Origin: Galbibacter sp. BG1
GTDB taxonomy: Bacteria > Bacteroidota > Bacteroidia > Flavobacteriales > Flavobacteriaceae
NCBI RefSeq assembly: GCF_013391805.1
Contig: NZ_CP058364.1
Span: 2,671,501-2,735,500, forward strand
Direction: 5' to 3'
Length of the DNA stretch: 64,000 bases
Positions 9,256 through 17,059 of this stretch are shown in pieces. Position numbers and translations under genes: made by a program. How positions within the stretch are numbered: the first letter of the stretch is position 1; the number at the start of each line of letters is the position of its first letter. The notes under the pieces were generated by a model. It saw only the letters and a program-made list of their open reading frames with translations, ran no database searches and was not told the DNA's origin.

Positions 9256-10823
9256 TAAGAAAACAATATACAATAGTTCTTCATATATTGTTAGTTAGCA
9301 AGGCAGCCCTGGTAATGGGGCTGCTTTTTACCGTTTTCAGTTGTAGCACTGCTCCAACTTCAACACTAAAAAATGGTCCTTTTAAAAGTTTTAATCCCGA
9401 CTTTATAGGGGTTAACGGAAATCTTACGGGTTTCCACGAACCATGGAGTAATGATTCCTTGGTTGCAGCCGTTTCTAAAATGGGTGTAAAAACAGTTCGT
9501 TATCCCGGCGGAACTATAGGTAATTACTGGGATTGGGATATCGGTTGGATCGATCAAGAGGTGGAAGACAGCTTAATGATTCAATGGGTTGTAGAAAACG
9601 AACTGAAAAATAGTAAAAACAGGTATACTCTTGAAAACCTAGCAGAACTTTATAAAAAAACAGGAATTAAGCCTGTCTTCATGTTGAATATGCTTAGTAA
9701 AGACTTGGCACATTCCAAAAGAAATTTAAAAAAAGCAGATTCTTTGGGATTACCCATTGAATATGTAGAATTAGGAAATGAATTATATTTCGATATTCCT
9801 TATCCTTTATTGAAGTACCCAACCCCAGAAGTTTATGGGGATACATGTCAAAAATGGATAGATACCTTGAAAAAAGAATTTCCGAATGCAAAATTTGCGA
9901 TTGTTGGAAACTATTTAAAAAGACACGATAGACAAATAGATTGGACAAAAAGAGTGCTTTCTACCTGCCATAATGCAGATGCCGTTACCTTTCATAAATA
10001 CAATCCTTCTGGATTGGATGGCAGTAAGGAACGAAATAAGATCAGTGCGGGCAGCGAAGGTTTTGCCGATGAAACAACAGCCACCAGAAAAGCTCCCAAA
10101 AATATAGCTAAACGGCAGAAATGGGAATTGGAACAATTAAAAGACGAAAAAGCATTTAACAATATGCTTACCAATATTCAATTTAGTTTGGAAAGCTACA
10201 AAAAAACGCAAATACCAAAAGATTTAAGTGGTTGGTCCACAGAGTTTAATATGCGAGATGACAATTCGGTAATTTTGCACAGTTGGTCGCAAACCTTATT
10301 GGTTTCTGCATACTATTTGGCATTTTTGGAAAGGGATGTGGAAATTACCAATATACATAACCTAATTGGGCCTTTGTTCGGGGTCTTACACACCAATAAA
10401 ACCACCTTCAATCATTTAAAGAATGAAAAGCGTACATCAAAACCATATCAATTTTCGGCAGGAGGCCTCGCTGTTAACCTCTTTTCACAGGCCATACAAA
10501 ATGCATCTTTAGGAGCCCCAATAGAAATTGATAACAACACATTTTTAAGAGACGACAGAAATAATACCTACGATGCATTGCAAGGCTGGTCTTTCAAGAG
10601 CGAGAATGGGGAGGTAAGAACCATTGTAATTAATTATTCTGATAATGGACATACATTGAAATTGCCAAAAAATAATAGTTTAATAAACGCTAGGTCGTAT
10701 TATGCTTCCGTAGCGACTCCCATAACTGAAGGTTTTGAAAGTATTGAGCAAAGAGATTTAAAAATAGGGGATGAAAATTTTTTATTGCCTAAAAAGTCAA
10801 TAACCATAGTTACATATAAATAA
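9252..10823 (+). CDS. Clan GH-A glycoside hydrolase, lipoprotein (GH51/GH79-like)
   Basis: A 523-residue protein with a lipobox (LLFTVFSC, Cys31), so it is probably anchored in the outer membrane or periplasm. The body looks like a (beta/alpha)8 retaining hydrolase. VRYPGGTIGNYWDW (83-96) resembles the RFPGG strand of arabinofuranosidases and glucuronidases. VELGNE supplies the likely acid/base Glu177, and GWSTEFN the likely nucleophile Glu331. A C-terminal beta-domain follows, as in GH51 and GH79. The ATG overlaps the stop of the preceding giant gene, and the next gene starts 2 bases after its stop, so these genes are co-translated. The likely job is removing arabinofuranosyl, uronic acid or similar units from oligosaccharides. 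I cannot assign the family firmly. Confidence 0.7.
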   Translation: MIRKQYTIVLHILLVSKAALVMGLLFTVFSCSTAPTSTLKNGPFKSFNPDFIGVNGNLTGFHEPWSNDSLVAAVSKMGVKTVRYPGGTIGNYWDWDIGWIDQEVEDSLMIQWVVENELKNSKNRYTLENLAELYKKTGIKPVFMLNMLSKDLAHSKRNLKKADSLGLPIEYVELGNELYFDIPYPLLKYPTPEVYGDTCQKWIDTLKKEFPNAKFAIVGNYLKRHDRQIDWTKRVLSTCHNADAVTFHKYNPSGLDGSKERNKISAGSEGFADETTATRKAPKNIAKRQKWELEQLKDEKAFNNMLTNIQFSLESYKKTQIPKDLSGWSTEFNMRDDNSVILHSWSQTLLVSAYYLAFLERDVEITNIHNLIGPLFGVLHTNKTTFNHLKNEKRTSKPYQFSAGGLAVNLFSQAIQNASLGAPIEIDNNTFLRDDRNNTYDALQGWSFKSENGEVRTIVINYSDNGHTLKLPKNNSLINARSYYASVATPITEGFESIEQRDLKIGDENFLLPKKSITIVTYK

Positions 10824-10824
10824 A

Positions 10825-12549
10825 ATGATTAGATTTAAAATTAAGCTCTTGTTTTTGGGAGCTCTACTGCAGTTTTCTTGCGGTAAAAAAGAAAAAGAAC
10901 AATCAACCACAATTGAAACAGAAAGACCGAACATTATTTGGTTGGTTGCAGAAGACGTGAGTCCGAGATTTTCTGCTTACGGAGATTCTTTGGCTTATAC
11001 ACCTAATTTAAATAAGATATTTGAGAAAAGTATCATCTTCGAAAATGCATTTACCACTGCGGGTGTATGCGCTCCGAGTAGGTCGTCCATTATTTCTGGG
11101 ATGTATCCTACAAGCATAGGTACGCAACATATGCGGCAAAAACCCAGTGTAATTCCAATGCCTGGTTTTCCTAAGTATAATGCGGTCCCTCCGCCTAATG
11201 TTAAGGCCTTTCCAGAATTATTAAGAGCAGCTGGATATTGGACGGCAAGTTATAAAAAACTGGATTATCAATTTGGGGAGCCTTTTACCATTTGGGATGA
11301 GGTTACAGAAAAGCCAAGTTGGAGACACCGAACCGAATCTCAGCAAAAAGACCCTTTCTTTATATACTATACATTTGAAATTACACATGAGATAAATATT
11401 TGGCCAGATTCTACTAAAAATAGATTTATAGAAGAGTTTAATTTAGATAGAAAACGAATGGCTGCAGATGTAGCAGAAAGGCCTTATTACGACACGCTTC
11501 ATAAGGTGACGCCGGATTTGGTTGAAGTGCCACCATTTTTACCAGATACCGAGATCAGTCGAGATCATATTGCCAGATTGTACAATAATATTAGCCGAAT
11601 GGATCACCAGATTGGCGAAATTATGAAACAGCTCAAAGAAGATGGTTTATTAGATAATACCATCATATTTTTTATGAGCGATCATGGGGACTGTTTGCCA
11701 AGATCCAAACGTTGGATTTACGATAGTGGTATAAAATCTCCATTAACTATATATATCCCAGAGAAATATCTTCCAGAAGGAGTGGAGCAGCCAGCAAGAA
11801 TAGAAGATTTAATTAGTTATATCGACCTGGCGCCAACAGTTTTAAATATGGCAGGAGCGGAAGTACCAGAATGGATTCAAGGAAAAGAAATCTTTAATGA
11901 ACTTTACTCAACGCCAAGAGAATATATTTATGCCGGAAGGGATCGTATGGATAATCGATACGATACGCGAAGGGCAGTTAGGGATAATCAATATAAGTAT
12001 ATCTACAACTATAATCCAGAACAGATTTATTCCCAGCAAATTACCTTTTTAAATCAAATGCCATTAATGCATCAAATTTGGGAAATGGAAAAGGCTGGAA
12101 AACTAAATAGGGATCAATCGTACTGGTTGGATAAACCCAAGCCTAAAGAAGAGTTGTTCGATATTCAAAAAGATCCTTTTGAACTGAATAATTTAGCGGA
12201 AGATGAAGCTTATAAGCCCGTGTTGGAGCGTATGAGAACTGCTTTAAAAGACTGGCAAAACGAATATGGGGATTGGGAAGATACACCAGAAACAGAGCAG
12301 GCGGAAAAAATGTGGCCTGGTGGGAAACAACCGTTGACTGCAAATCCTGTGATAAAAAAAGATGGAGATAAAATTGAAATCTCTTGTCCTACCGAAGGTG
12401 CTAGCATTGCATATAAATTTAATGAAAACGAAAATTGGAAAATCTATACAGCTCCAGTTTCGGTTGAAGATAAAAAGCAAATTTTTGTAAAAAGTGTTAG
12501 ATATGGCTACAAAGCAAGCGATACCATTACACAAGTTCTAGAAAATTAA
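10825..12549 (+). CDS. Lipoprotein type I sulfatase with C-terminal beta-sandwich
   Basis: This 574-residue sulfatase has a lipobox (LLQFSC, Cys19). The fold begins at RPNIIWLVAEDVS. The formylglycine motif is C82-A-P-S-R86. FFMSDHGD and the basic CLPRSKRW segment complete the metal and sulfate site. This arrangement resembles heparan N-sulfatase-like members (AEDVSP, CAPSRSSIISG). After the core, residues from about 500 (LTANPVIKKDGD... to ...ITQVL) form a small FN3-associated/chitobiase C-terminal-like domain (GASIAYKFNENENW). It lies in the operon 3343-12970: its start follows the upstream stop by one base, and its stop overlaps the ATG of the following pseudogene (TAATG). Confidence 0.9.
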   Translation: MIRFKIKLLFLGALLQFSCGKKEKEQSTTIETERPNIIWLVAEDVSPRFSAYGDSLAYTPNLNKIFEKSIIFENAFTTAGVCAPSRSSIISGMYPTSIGTQHMRQKPSVIPMPGFPKYNAVPPPNVKAFPELLRAAGYWTASYKKLDYQFGEPFTIWDEVTEKPSWRHRTESQQKDPFFIYYTFEITHEINIWPDSTKNRFIEEFNLDRKRMAADVAERPYYDTLHKVTPDLVEVPPFLPDTEISRDHIARLYNNISRMDHQIGEIMKQLKEDGLLDNTIIFFMSDHGDCLPRSKRWIYDSGIKSPLTIYIPEKYLPEGVEQPARIEDLISYIDLAPTVLNMAGAEVPEWIQGKEIFNELYSTPREYIYAGRDRMDNRYDTRRAVRDNQYKYIYNYNPEQIYSQQITFLNQMPLMHQIWEMEKAGKLNRDQSYWLDKPKPKEELFDIQKDPFELNNLAEDEAYKPVLERMRTALKDWQNEYGDWEDTPETEQAEKMWPGGKQPLTANPVIKKDGDKIEISCPTEGASIAYKFNENENWKIYTAPVSVEDKKQIFVKSVRYGYKASDTITQVLEN

Positions 12550-12970
12550 TGAAATATTTTACATGCTTTACTCATTTTACTAGCTGTCCATTGCGAGCCT
12601 AGTGTAAGGCAAGAAAATAATGTTGTTTTAAAGGATCTGCTTATAAAAGAATATCTGGCGGATCCTTTTATACTGAAGGAAAAAGACACCTTTTATTTAT
12701 TTGCAACCGGCAAAGGGAAAGATGGAAAAACCCATATATTATGTGCATTATACAACAGCTGATAAAATTACAGGGCCTTACCATGAAATAAACGATACCT
12801 TATTATGGCAAACAGAAGAAATGAGAGGGACAGGACATAGTTTGTTCTTGCCACAAGTAAGCGGTGACACTTTGGTAGTTTTTCACGCATGGGATATTCA
12901 AATGAAAAAAAGGAAACCACATGCTAAAAGGGTTTCTTTTCAAGGTGATACAATCGTTGTTTTTGAGTAA
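12549..12970 (+). pseudogene. Decayed GH43-type glycosidase lipoprotein gene
   Basis: Three pieces of one gene remain. The ATG at 12549 (TAATG overlap with the sulfatase stop) gives MKY. One extra T in the TTTT run at about 12557-12561 then throws the frame. In the shifted frame the sequence reads HALLILLAVHCEPS, a lipoprotein signal, followed by EYLADPFILKEKDTFYLFATG, a typical GH43 N-terminus. About 12725 onward the homology moves to another frame reading KPIYYVHYTTADKITGPY, GTGHSLFLPQ and VVFHAWD, a typical GH43 C-terminus. Roughly the central half of a normal 300-residue GH43 is missing. The C-terminal frame alone (89 codons from a TTG) is not a credible gene. It was the last gene of the operon. 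Confidence 0.8.
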
Positions 12971-12990
12971 AAAGGCACTAGAAATATATT

Positions 12991-13025
12991 AAAAGCCCAA
13001 ACTGTTAATAACAGTTTGGGCTTTT
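12991..13025. terminator. Bidirectional rho-independent terminator
   Basis: A perfect 16-bp stem (AAAAGCCCAAACTGTT / AACAGTTTGGGCTTTT) with a 3-nt loop has T-rich ends on both strands. It lies between the convergent operon ending at 12970 and the sulfatase ending at 13046, so it can serve both. Confidence 0.93.
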
Positions 13026-13045
13026 AAACTTTAGATAAGTTTTGT

Positions 13046-14572
13046 TTATTTCCCGTCTTTGGTGAAGGTTCTTAGAATTTGCAATAGGCTATCCTGCTTT
13101 TTACTCTCTTCGGAAGCTAAGTTATTTTCCTCTTCTAGATCTTTTTTTAAGTTGAAGACTTGAAAATTTGGTTGTCCTTCTTCAGGTTTTAATTTGTAAG
13201 GCTTAGTAAAACCTCCCGACCCCAAACCATCTATTAATTTTAAGGAGTCTTTTCTAATGGCAAAGAAACCTCTAGAACTATGATGTATTAAAAAATCTTG
13301 ATGTGCCACAAAAGTAGAGTCCCCTTTTAAATTAGGTAAAAAACTTTTGCTATCGATGGCCACATTTGGTGGAATTGGCTTTTCAATTATATCTGCGACA
13401 GTTGCGAAGATATCCATAAGAATCGCAGGGGAATCAATTTTAAGATTTTCAGGAAAATGACCTTTCCAACTAGCGAGAAGTGGAATTCTATGGCCTCCTT
13501 CATAAATATCTGCCTTTTGGCCTCTATAAATGTAATTTGGCTGATGGGTAGATTCAGGGTTTAGGTAGAAAAGAGGTGCGCCATTGTCGCTTGTAAATAA
13601 AATAATAGTATTGTTAACTTGTTTGGTGTTTTTAATAGTACTGGTTATTTTTCCCACCACAGCATCAACCATTTGAACAAAGTCTCCGTAAGGTCCTGCT
13701 TCGCTACTTCCCATAAATTTTTCAGAAGGAAGTATGGGTGAATGTGGAGCGGTAAGGGAGAAATTTAAAAAATAGGGGACATCTTTAGCTGTATTTTCGG
13801 TTATATAATTAATGGCCTTATCGGTTAATTTGGTCAGAACTTCCCCATGTGAGAAATTATTACTGGCCAAGCCTTTTTTCCATTGAGTAAGCCCAGGGAT
13901 TTTCTCACTTTCCTTAGCTTCTATTGGGTGCATAGGAAGGTCTAAAACATTGTTGTTTTCAATAAAACAATAAGGGCTCATGTCCAGGGAAGCTGGTATT
14001 CCGTAGAAATAGTCAAAACCAAGGGTGGTTGGCCCACTTTTTAATGAAGCTGCATGATCAATGTCGGTTCCATTATATTTTGAAGGATGTGTTTCGGTTT
14101 CCCAAGGTGGAGTAATTCCTTTTTTTGCCTGCCAGCCAAGGCCTAGGTGCCATTTGCCTATAAACCCTGTTTCGTATCCATGTTTTTTCAAGAAAGAAGC
14201 AATGGTTTCTTTTTCATTCGGAATAATAGGTTGAGAATATCCCCAAGTAACCCCTCTTTTTAGTGAACTTCTCCAAGCATACTCTCCCGTTAAGATGCTA
14301 TATCTGCTTGGGGTACAAACGGAAGAAGAAGCGTGCGCATCTGTAAAATGTATTCCGTTTTTTAGAAGCGAATCCAAATGCGGGGTCTTCAACTTGGCTG
14401 AAGGATTTAGCGCAGAAATATCTCCATAACCCATATCATCTGCTACAATTAGAACAATATTGGGTAGTTTTTTTGATAATGTAGAAGAGGCTTTTTTGGA
14501 TTTTGTTTCTTTACAGGAAATACAAACCATTAGTAAAATAGCCAATGGGAAAATATATCTTGAAATTTTCAT
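13046..14572 (-). CDS. Lipoprotein type I sulfatase, arylsulfatase A-like
   Basis: A 508-residue sulfatase with a lipoprotein signal (Cys17 or Cys20 in LLMVCISC). LPNIVLIVADDMGYGD gives the metal-binding Asp pair, C86-T-P-S-R90 the formylglycine motif, and GKWHLG and FTSDNG further active-site elements. The ADDMGYGD / SVCTPSR / GKWHLG set matches the arylsulfatase A-like branch, unlike the sulfatase at 10825, so the two probably attack different sulfate positions. It is transcribed alone, towards the terminator at 12991. About 180 bp separates it from the next minus-strand gene, whose terminator (14701) lies in between, so it needs its own promoter. Confidence 0.92.
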   Translation of the reverse strand: MKISRYIFPLAILLMVCISCKETKSKKASSTLSKKLPNIVLIVADDMGYGDISALNPSAKLKTPHLDSLLKNGIHFTDAHASSSVCTPSRYSILTGEYAWRSSLKRGVTWGYSQPIIPNEKETIASFLKKHGYETGFIGKWHLGLGWQAKKGITPPWETETHPSKYNGTDIDHAASLKSGPTTLGFDYFYGIPASLDMSPYCFIENNNVLDLPMHPIEAKESEKIPGLTQWKKGLASNNFSHGEVLTKLTDKAINYITENTAKDVPYFLNFSLTAPHSPILPSEKFMGSSEAGPYGDFVQMVDAVVGKITSTIKNTKQVNNTIILFTSDNGAPLFYLNPESTHQPNYIYRGQKADIYEGGHRIPLLASWKGHFPENLKIDSPAILMDIFATVADIIEKPIPPNVAIDSKSFLPNLKGDSTFVAHQDFLIHHSSRGFFAIRKDSLKLIDGLGSGGFTKPYKLKPEEGQPNFQVFNLKKDLEEENNLASEESKKQDSLLQILRTFTKDGK

Positions 14573-14700
14573 ATTAGAGGTTTTTTAAGATGAGATTTCT
14601 TATTAAAATCTGTTTCTATTTGATATTGATACATACTTTCATTTTGTATTTACATAATGTAATTCAATCTTTTATCTCAGCAATACATGGTTATAAAAAT

Positions 14701-14735
14701 AAAACGGAATGAGAATTTAACTCTCATTCCGTTTT
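14701..14735 (-). terminator. Rho-independent terminator of the ADP-ribosylglycohydrolase-type gene
   Basis: A 14-bp perfect stem (AAAACGGAATGAGA / TCTCATTCCGTTTT) with a 7-nt loop, 16 bp past the stop at 14752. On the minus strand the stem ends in a T run. Confidence 0.9.
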
Positions 14736-14751
14736 AAAGCGTATCATTTTT

Positions 14752-16680
14752 TTATGACAAACTATCGATACAATTAAATTGTAATTCTGTATCCCACTGT
14801 TCTTGATGAGGATGTTTGTTATTGAACTCTTTGAGTCCAACTTCAATTTTAAAGTCATCTAGGAAGGCGTCCAATCTAATTAAAATAGAATTTGTTCCTT
14901 TTTTAAAATCCAATTCAACGCTATGAGCTATAGGGTAAGACCTAACTAACTGGTCGTTTTTATAAACTTGTTTGTTGTTAAACCATACGGTAAGATAACC
15001 GGCGGCACCCAAGGCCAACCATTTTTTTACATCCGTAGAAGAGGTTACCTCAGTATACAAATATAAAGCGCGCTCCCCGATACCATGGAAGTGTTCCTTT
15101 AGATCCATTTTCATCTCGTTAGGGGAGATTATTTTGGTTTGGTAAGGTTGTGCAAAAATAGATTTATCTTTTATAAGCGTTTTAATTTCGGGTATTGAGA
15201 TAAATTCTTTCTCTGCGCACTTCTTATCTTGATTCATGTATTTTACAGAAGGCAGGGAATCCAATCCATGATCTGGATACTTCGGGTGAAAAGGCACTAA
15301 ACTTTCATCATCTTCTATAAAAGGTCCCATTAAAAGCCAACTTCCGTAGAAAGGGAATCCTTTTTTATAACTTTCAGTATGATCATTCAAGTTAACAGTT
15401 ATTTTGTATGGAATAGTAACTTTGGAATTATCGAAATTTACTTTCTTTAAATCAATCTCCACTTTTTCAGAAACCTTACTTTTTGCCTTTACTGCTAAAT
15501 CGATTTTTTGTCCTTTTAAATAGTCGCTATCTATCGATAGGCGTATTTGTTGGTCTTGTTTTGTAAGATTCTCATAATGAATTACAGCGTGTCCCTTAGT
15601 TTTGGTAACTGGATTTGGGAGTATTAAGGTCTCCACATTTAAGGCATAAAGCTTTTTAGGGAAATCTGTTTTTAATTCATTTGGGCAATCTGTAATTTCA
15701 ATACCGTTTTCGGTATCCACAAAACTCAATCCAGCTTTACAGGTTAACTCAGCTAATTCGGTAAGTGTATCTGGACAATAGATATTTACAATTTCTGGAC
15801 TCACCAACAATTCGTCGCCAACCCTATCTTTCCATAATTGCGGAATGCCATCGTAGCCCAACACAATTCCAAGTAGGGCTCCTGCTGTTGCTACTACGCA
15901 ATCGCTATCATGGCCAAGGTGCAAAGCATCTATCAAGAAATCGAAAGAATGTTCGGTATGAAGCAAGGATAAAATAGTAAACCCAATATTCATTGGAGCA
16001 GAGGTAAAATCTGCATCGCCATAAACACTTTTTATTTTTGCAGCAACTATTTTAAAATCGTAATCCCTATCCCATTCAAAAACTTGATTTACAAGCTGAG
16101 CAACATCAGAATCTGCTGGGATATATGCTAATCCTTTTACTAATACTTCCTTAATATCGGTTTCGAAGAAAGCAATGGAAGCACAGGCAGAAAGGTATTG
16201 CTCTGCGGTAACCGAGAAACCCGCGTGATCCAAACGGGAATCAATTCCTGCATAGAAAGCAGCCAATTTTGGATGTCCTGGGGTAACCATTCCCCATATC
16301 TCACTTCTTATGGGTGATCCCATACCAGTATCCCAATACCAATTATTGTGTTTTCCTGTAGAGGGGTTGTCTAGACCTAATCTAATATTTCTCATGGCAA
16401 TTCCGTATTCACACCAAGGGAATTCCACATGATTTTGCCAATGCTCATTAAAGTCTTGTTCCCTTACATCTGCTCCTTTCTTCAAAATCATGTCCAACCA
16501 TAGCACTTGTAGATCGAGGTCGTCGTTGGCAAAATTTGTAGCAAAAAGATCGTCGGTAAAGGGTATTTTATTAAAATTTTTGAATCCTTCAATAGGAGCA
16601 CCTAAAATTCCACCGGCACATTTTCCAACCCATCCTCCTAGGACTTTATTTTTGTAATCTTCAAAAGTGATTTTTTTCAT
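14752..16680 (-). CDS. ADP-ribosylglycohydrolase-fold enzyme with C-terminal extension, cytoplasmic
   Basis: A 642-residue protein with no signal peptide. Residues 1 to about 330 match the ADP-ribosylglycohydrolase (DraG/ARH) fold: GGWVGKCAGGILGAPIEG near the N-terminus, an acidic ANDDLDLQ segment in place of the usual DDT, and GHDSDCVVATAGALLG as the second metal-binding motif. These enzymes use two Mg ions to cleave an N- or O-ribosidic bond. Residues from about 340 form beta-rich extensions ending in a sandwich-like domain (YLYTEVTSSTD...), unusual for classical ARH proteins of about 300 residues. Location beside susCD suggests it cleaves a furanoside or another glycoside from the imported glycan rather than ADP-ribose; that is inference. 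It is divergent from susC across a 379-bp regulatory region. Confidence 0.8.
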   Translation of the reverse strand: MKKITFEDYKNKVLGGWVGKCAGGILGAPIEGFKNFNKIPFTDDLFATNFANDDLDLQVLWLDMILKKGADVREQDFNEHWQNHVEFPWCEYGIAMRNIRLGLDNPSTGKHNNWYWDTGMGSPIRSEIWGMVTPGHPKLAAFYAGIDSRLDHAGFSVTAEQYLSACASIAFFETDIKEVLVKGLAYIPADSDVAQLVNQVFEWDRDYDFKIVAAKIKSVYGDADFTSAPMNIGFTILSLLHTEHSFDFLIDALHLGHDSDCVVATAGALLGIVLGYDGIPQLWKDRVGDELLVSPEIVNIYCPDTLTELAELTCKAGLSFVDTENGIEITDCPNELKTDFPKKLYALNVETLILPNPVTKTKGHAVIHYENLTKQDQQIRLSIDSDYLKGQKIDLAVKAKSKVSEKVEIDLKKVNFDNSKVTIPYKITVNLNDHTESYKKGFPFYGSWLLMGPFIEDDESLVPFHPKYPDHGLDSLPSVKYMNQDKKCAEKEFISIPEIKTLIKDKSIFAQPYQTKIISPNEMKMDLKEHFHGIGERALYLYTEVTSSTDVKKWLALGAAGYLTVWFNNKQVYKNDQLVRSYPIAHSVELDFKKGTNSILIRLDAFLDDFKIEVGLKEFNNKHPHQEQWDTELQFNCIDSLS

Positions 16681-16925
16681 TGTTCAATTATGGTTAATTA
16701 GTCTTGTTTTGTCTTAAAAATTAGGTTCACAATATCTGTAAAAATCCTGTTTTACTCCTATGGATTTGTAATTATAAATACGAAACACAAGTGTTAATCG
16801 CATTTTTCTATTTTTCTGAAAGGCATTTAGTGCTGAGATTCAAATATCTGATTTATAGTAAATTACGTTTATTTTCTTCAAGTTCCTAAGGTTAATTTCA
16901 TTCTAATTTGGAAATCAAAAGTGAG

Positions 16926-16943
16926 TGAGGTACTCTTATCTCA
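16926..16943. promoter_or_regulatory. Shared 18-bp element, copy 1 (upstream of susC)
   Basis: TGAGGTACTCTTATCTCA is an imperfect inverted repeat (TGAG...CTCA). It matches the copy at 55581-55598 in 15 of 18 positions and, more weakly, sites at 58216 and 44315. All lie upstream of genes of this locus, so it is a candidate binding site for the locus regulator. Confidence 0.5.
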
Positions 16944-17010
16944 TAATTTTAAAGTGAATTTTAGCGATTCCGCAAAGTAAGTTGATTTAGAATGCAGTAT
17001 TCATATTTCA

Positions 17011-17028
17011 AACGTTTTCGAAATCGTT
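17011..17028. promoter_or_regulatory. Near-perfect palindrome, LacI-type operator candidate
   Basis: AACGTTTTCGAAATCGTT is self-complementary except for one base pair and has the central CG typical of LacI/GalR-family operators. It lies 31 bp before the susC start, in the expected 5' leader, where a repressor would block transcription. No LacI-family gene is in the window. Confidence 0.45.
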
Positions 17029-17059
17029 AAAAACTAACTTAATTAATTAACTGAAAAAT

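Larger units (their letters stand above)
16681..17059. promoter_or_regulatory. Divergent control region of susC and the ADP-ribosylglycohydrolase-type gene
   Basis: This 379-bp AT-rich gap holds two candidate operators, listed separately (16926-16943 and 17011-17028), and a TAnnTTTG-like box (TAATTTTA) at 16944-16951 that directly abuts the first. No good -33 box lies 19 bp upstream of it, which fits an activator-dependent promoter. Confidence 0.55.

Noticed and set aside
12701-12970. Independent 89-residue gene
   Set aside because: It is the C-terminal remnant of a GH43 gene, opens with TTG, and matches the family only from its tenth residue or so.
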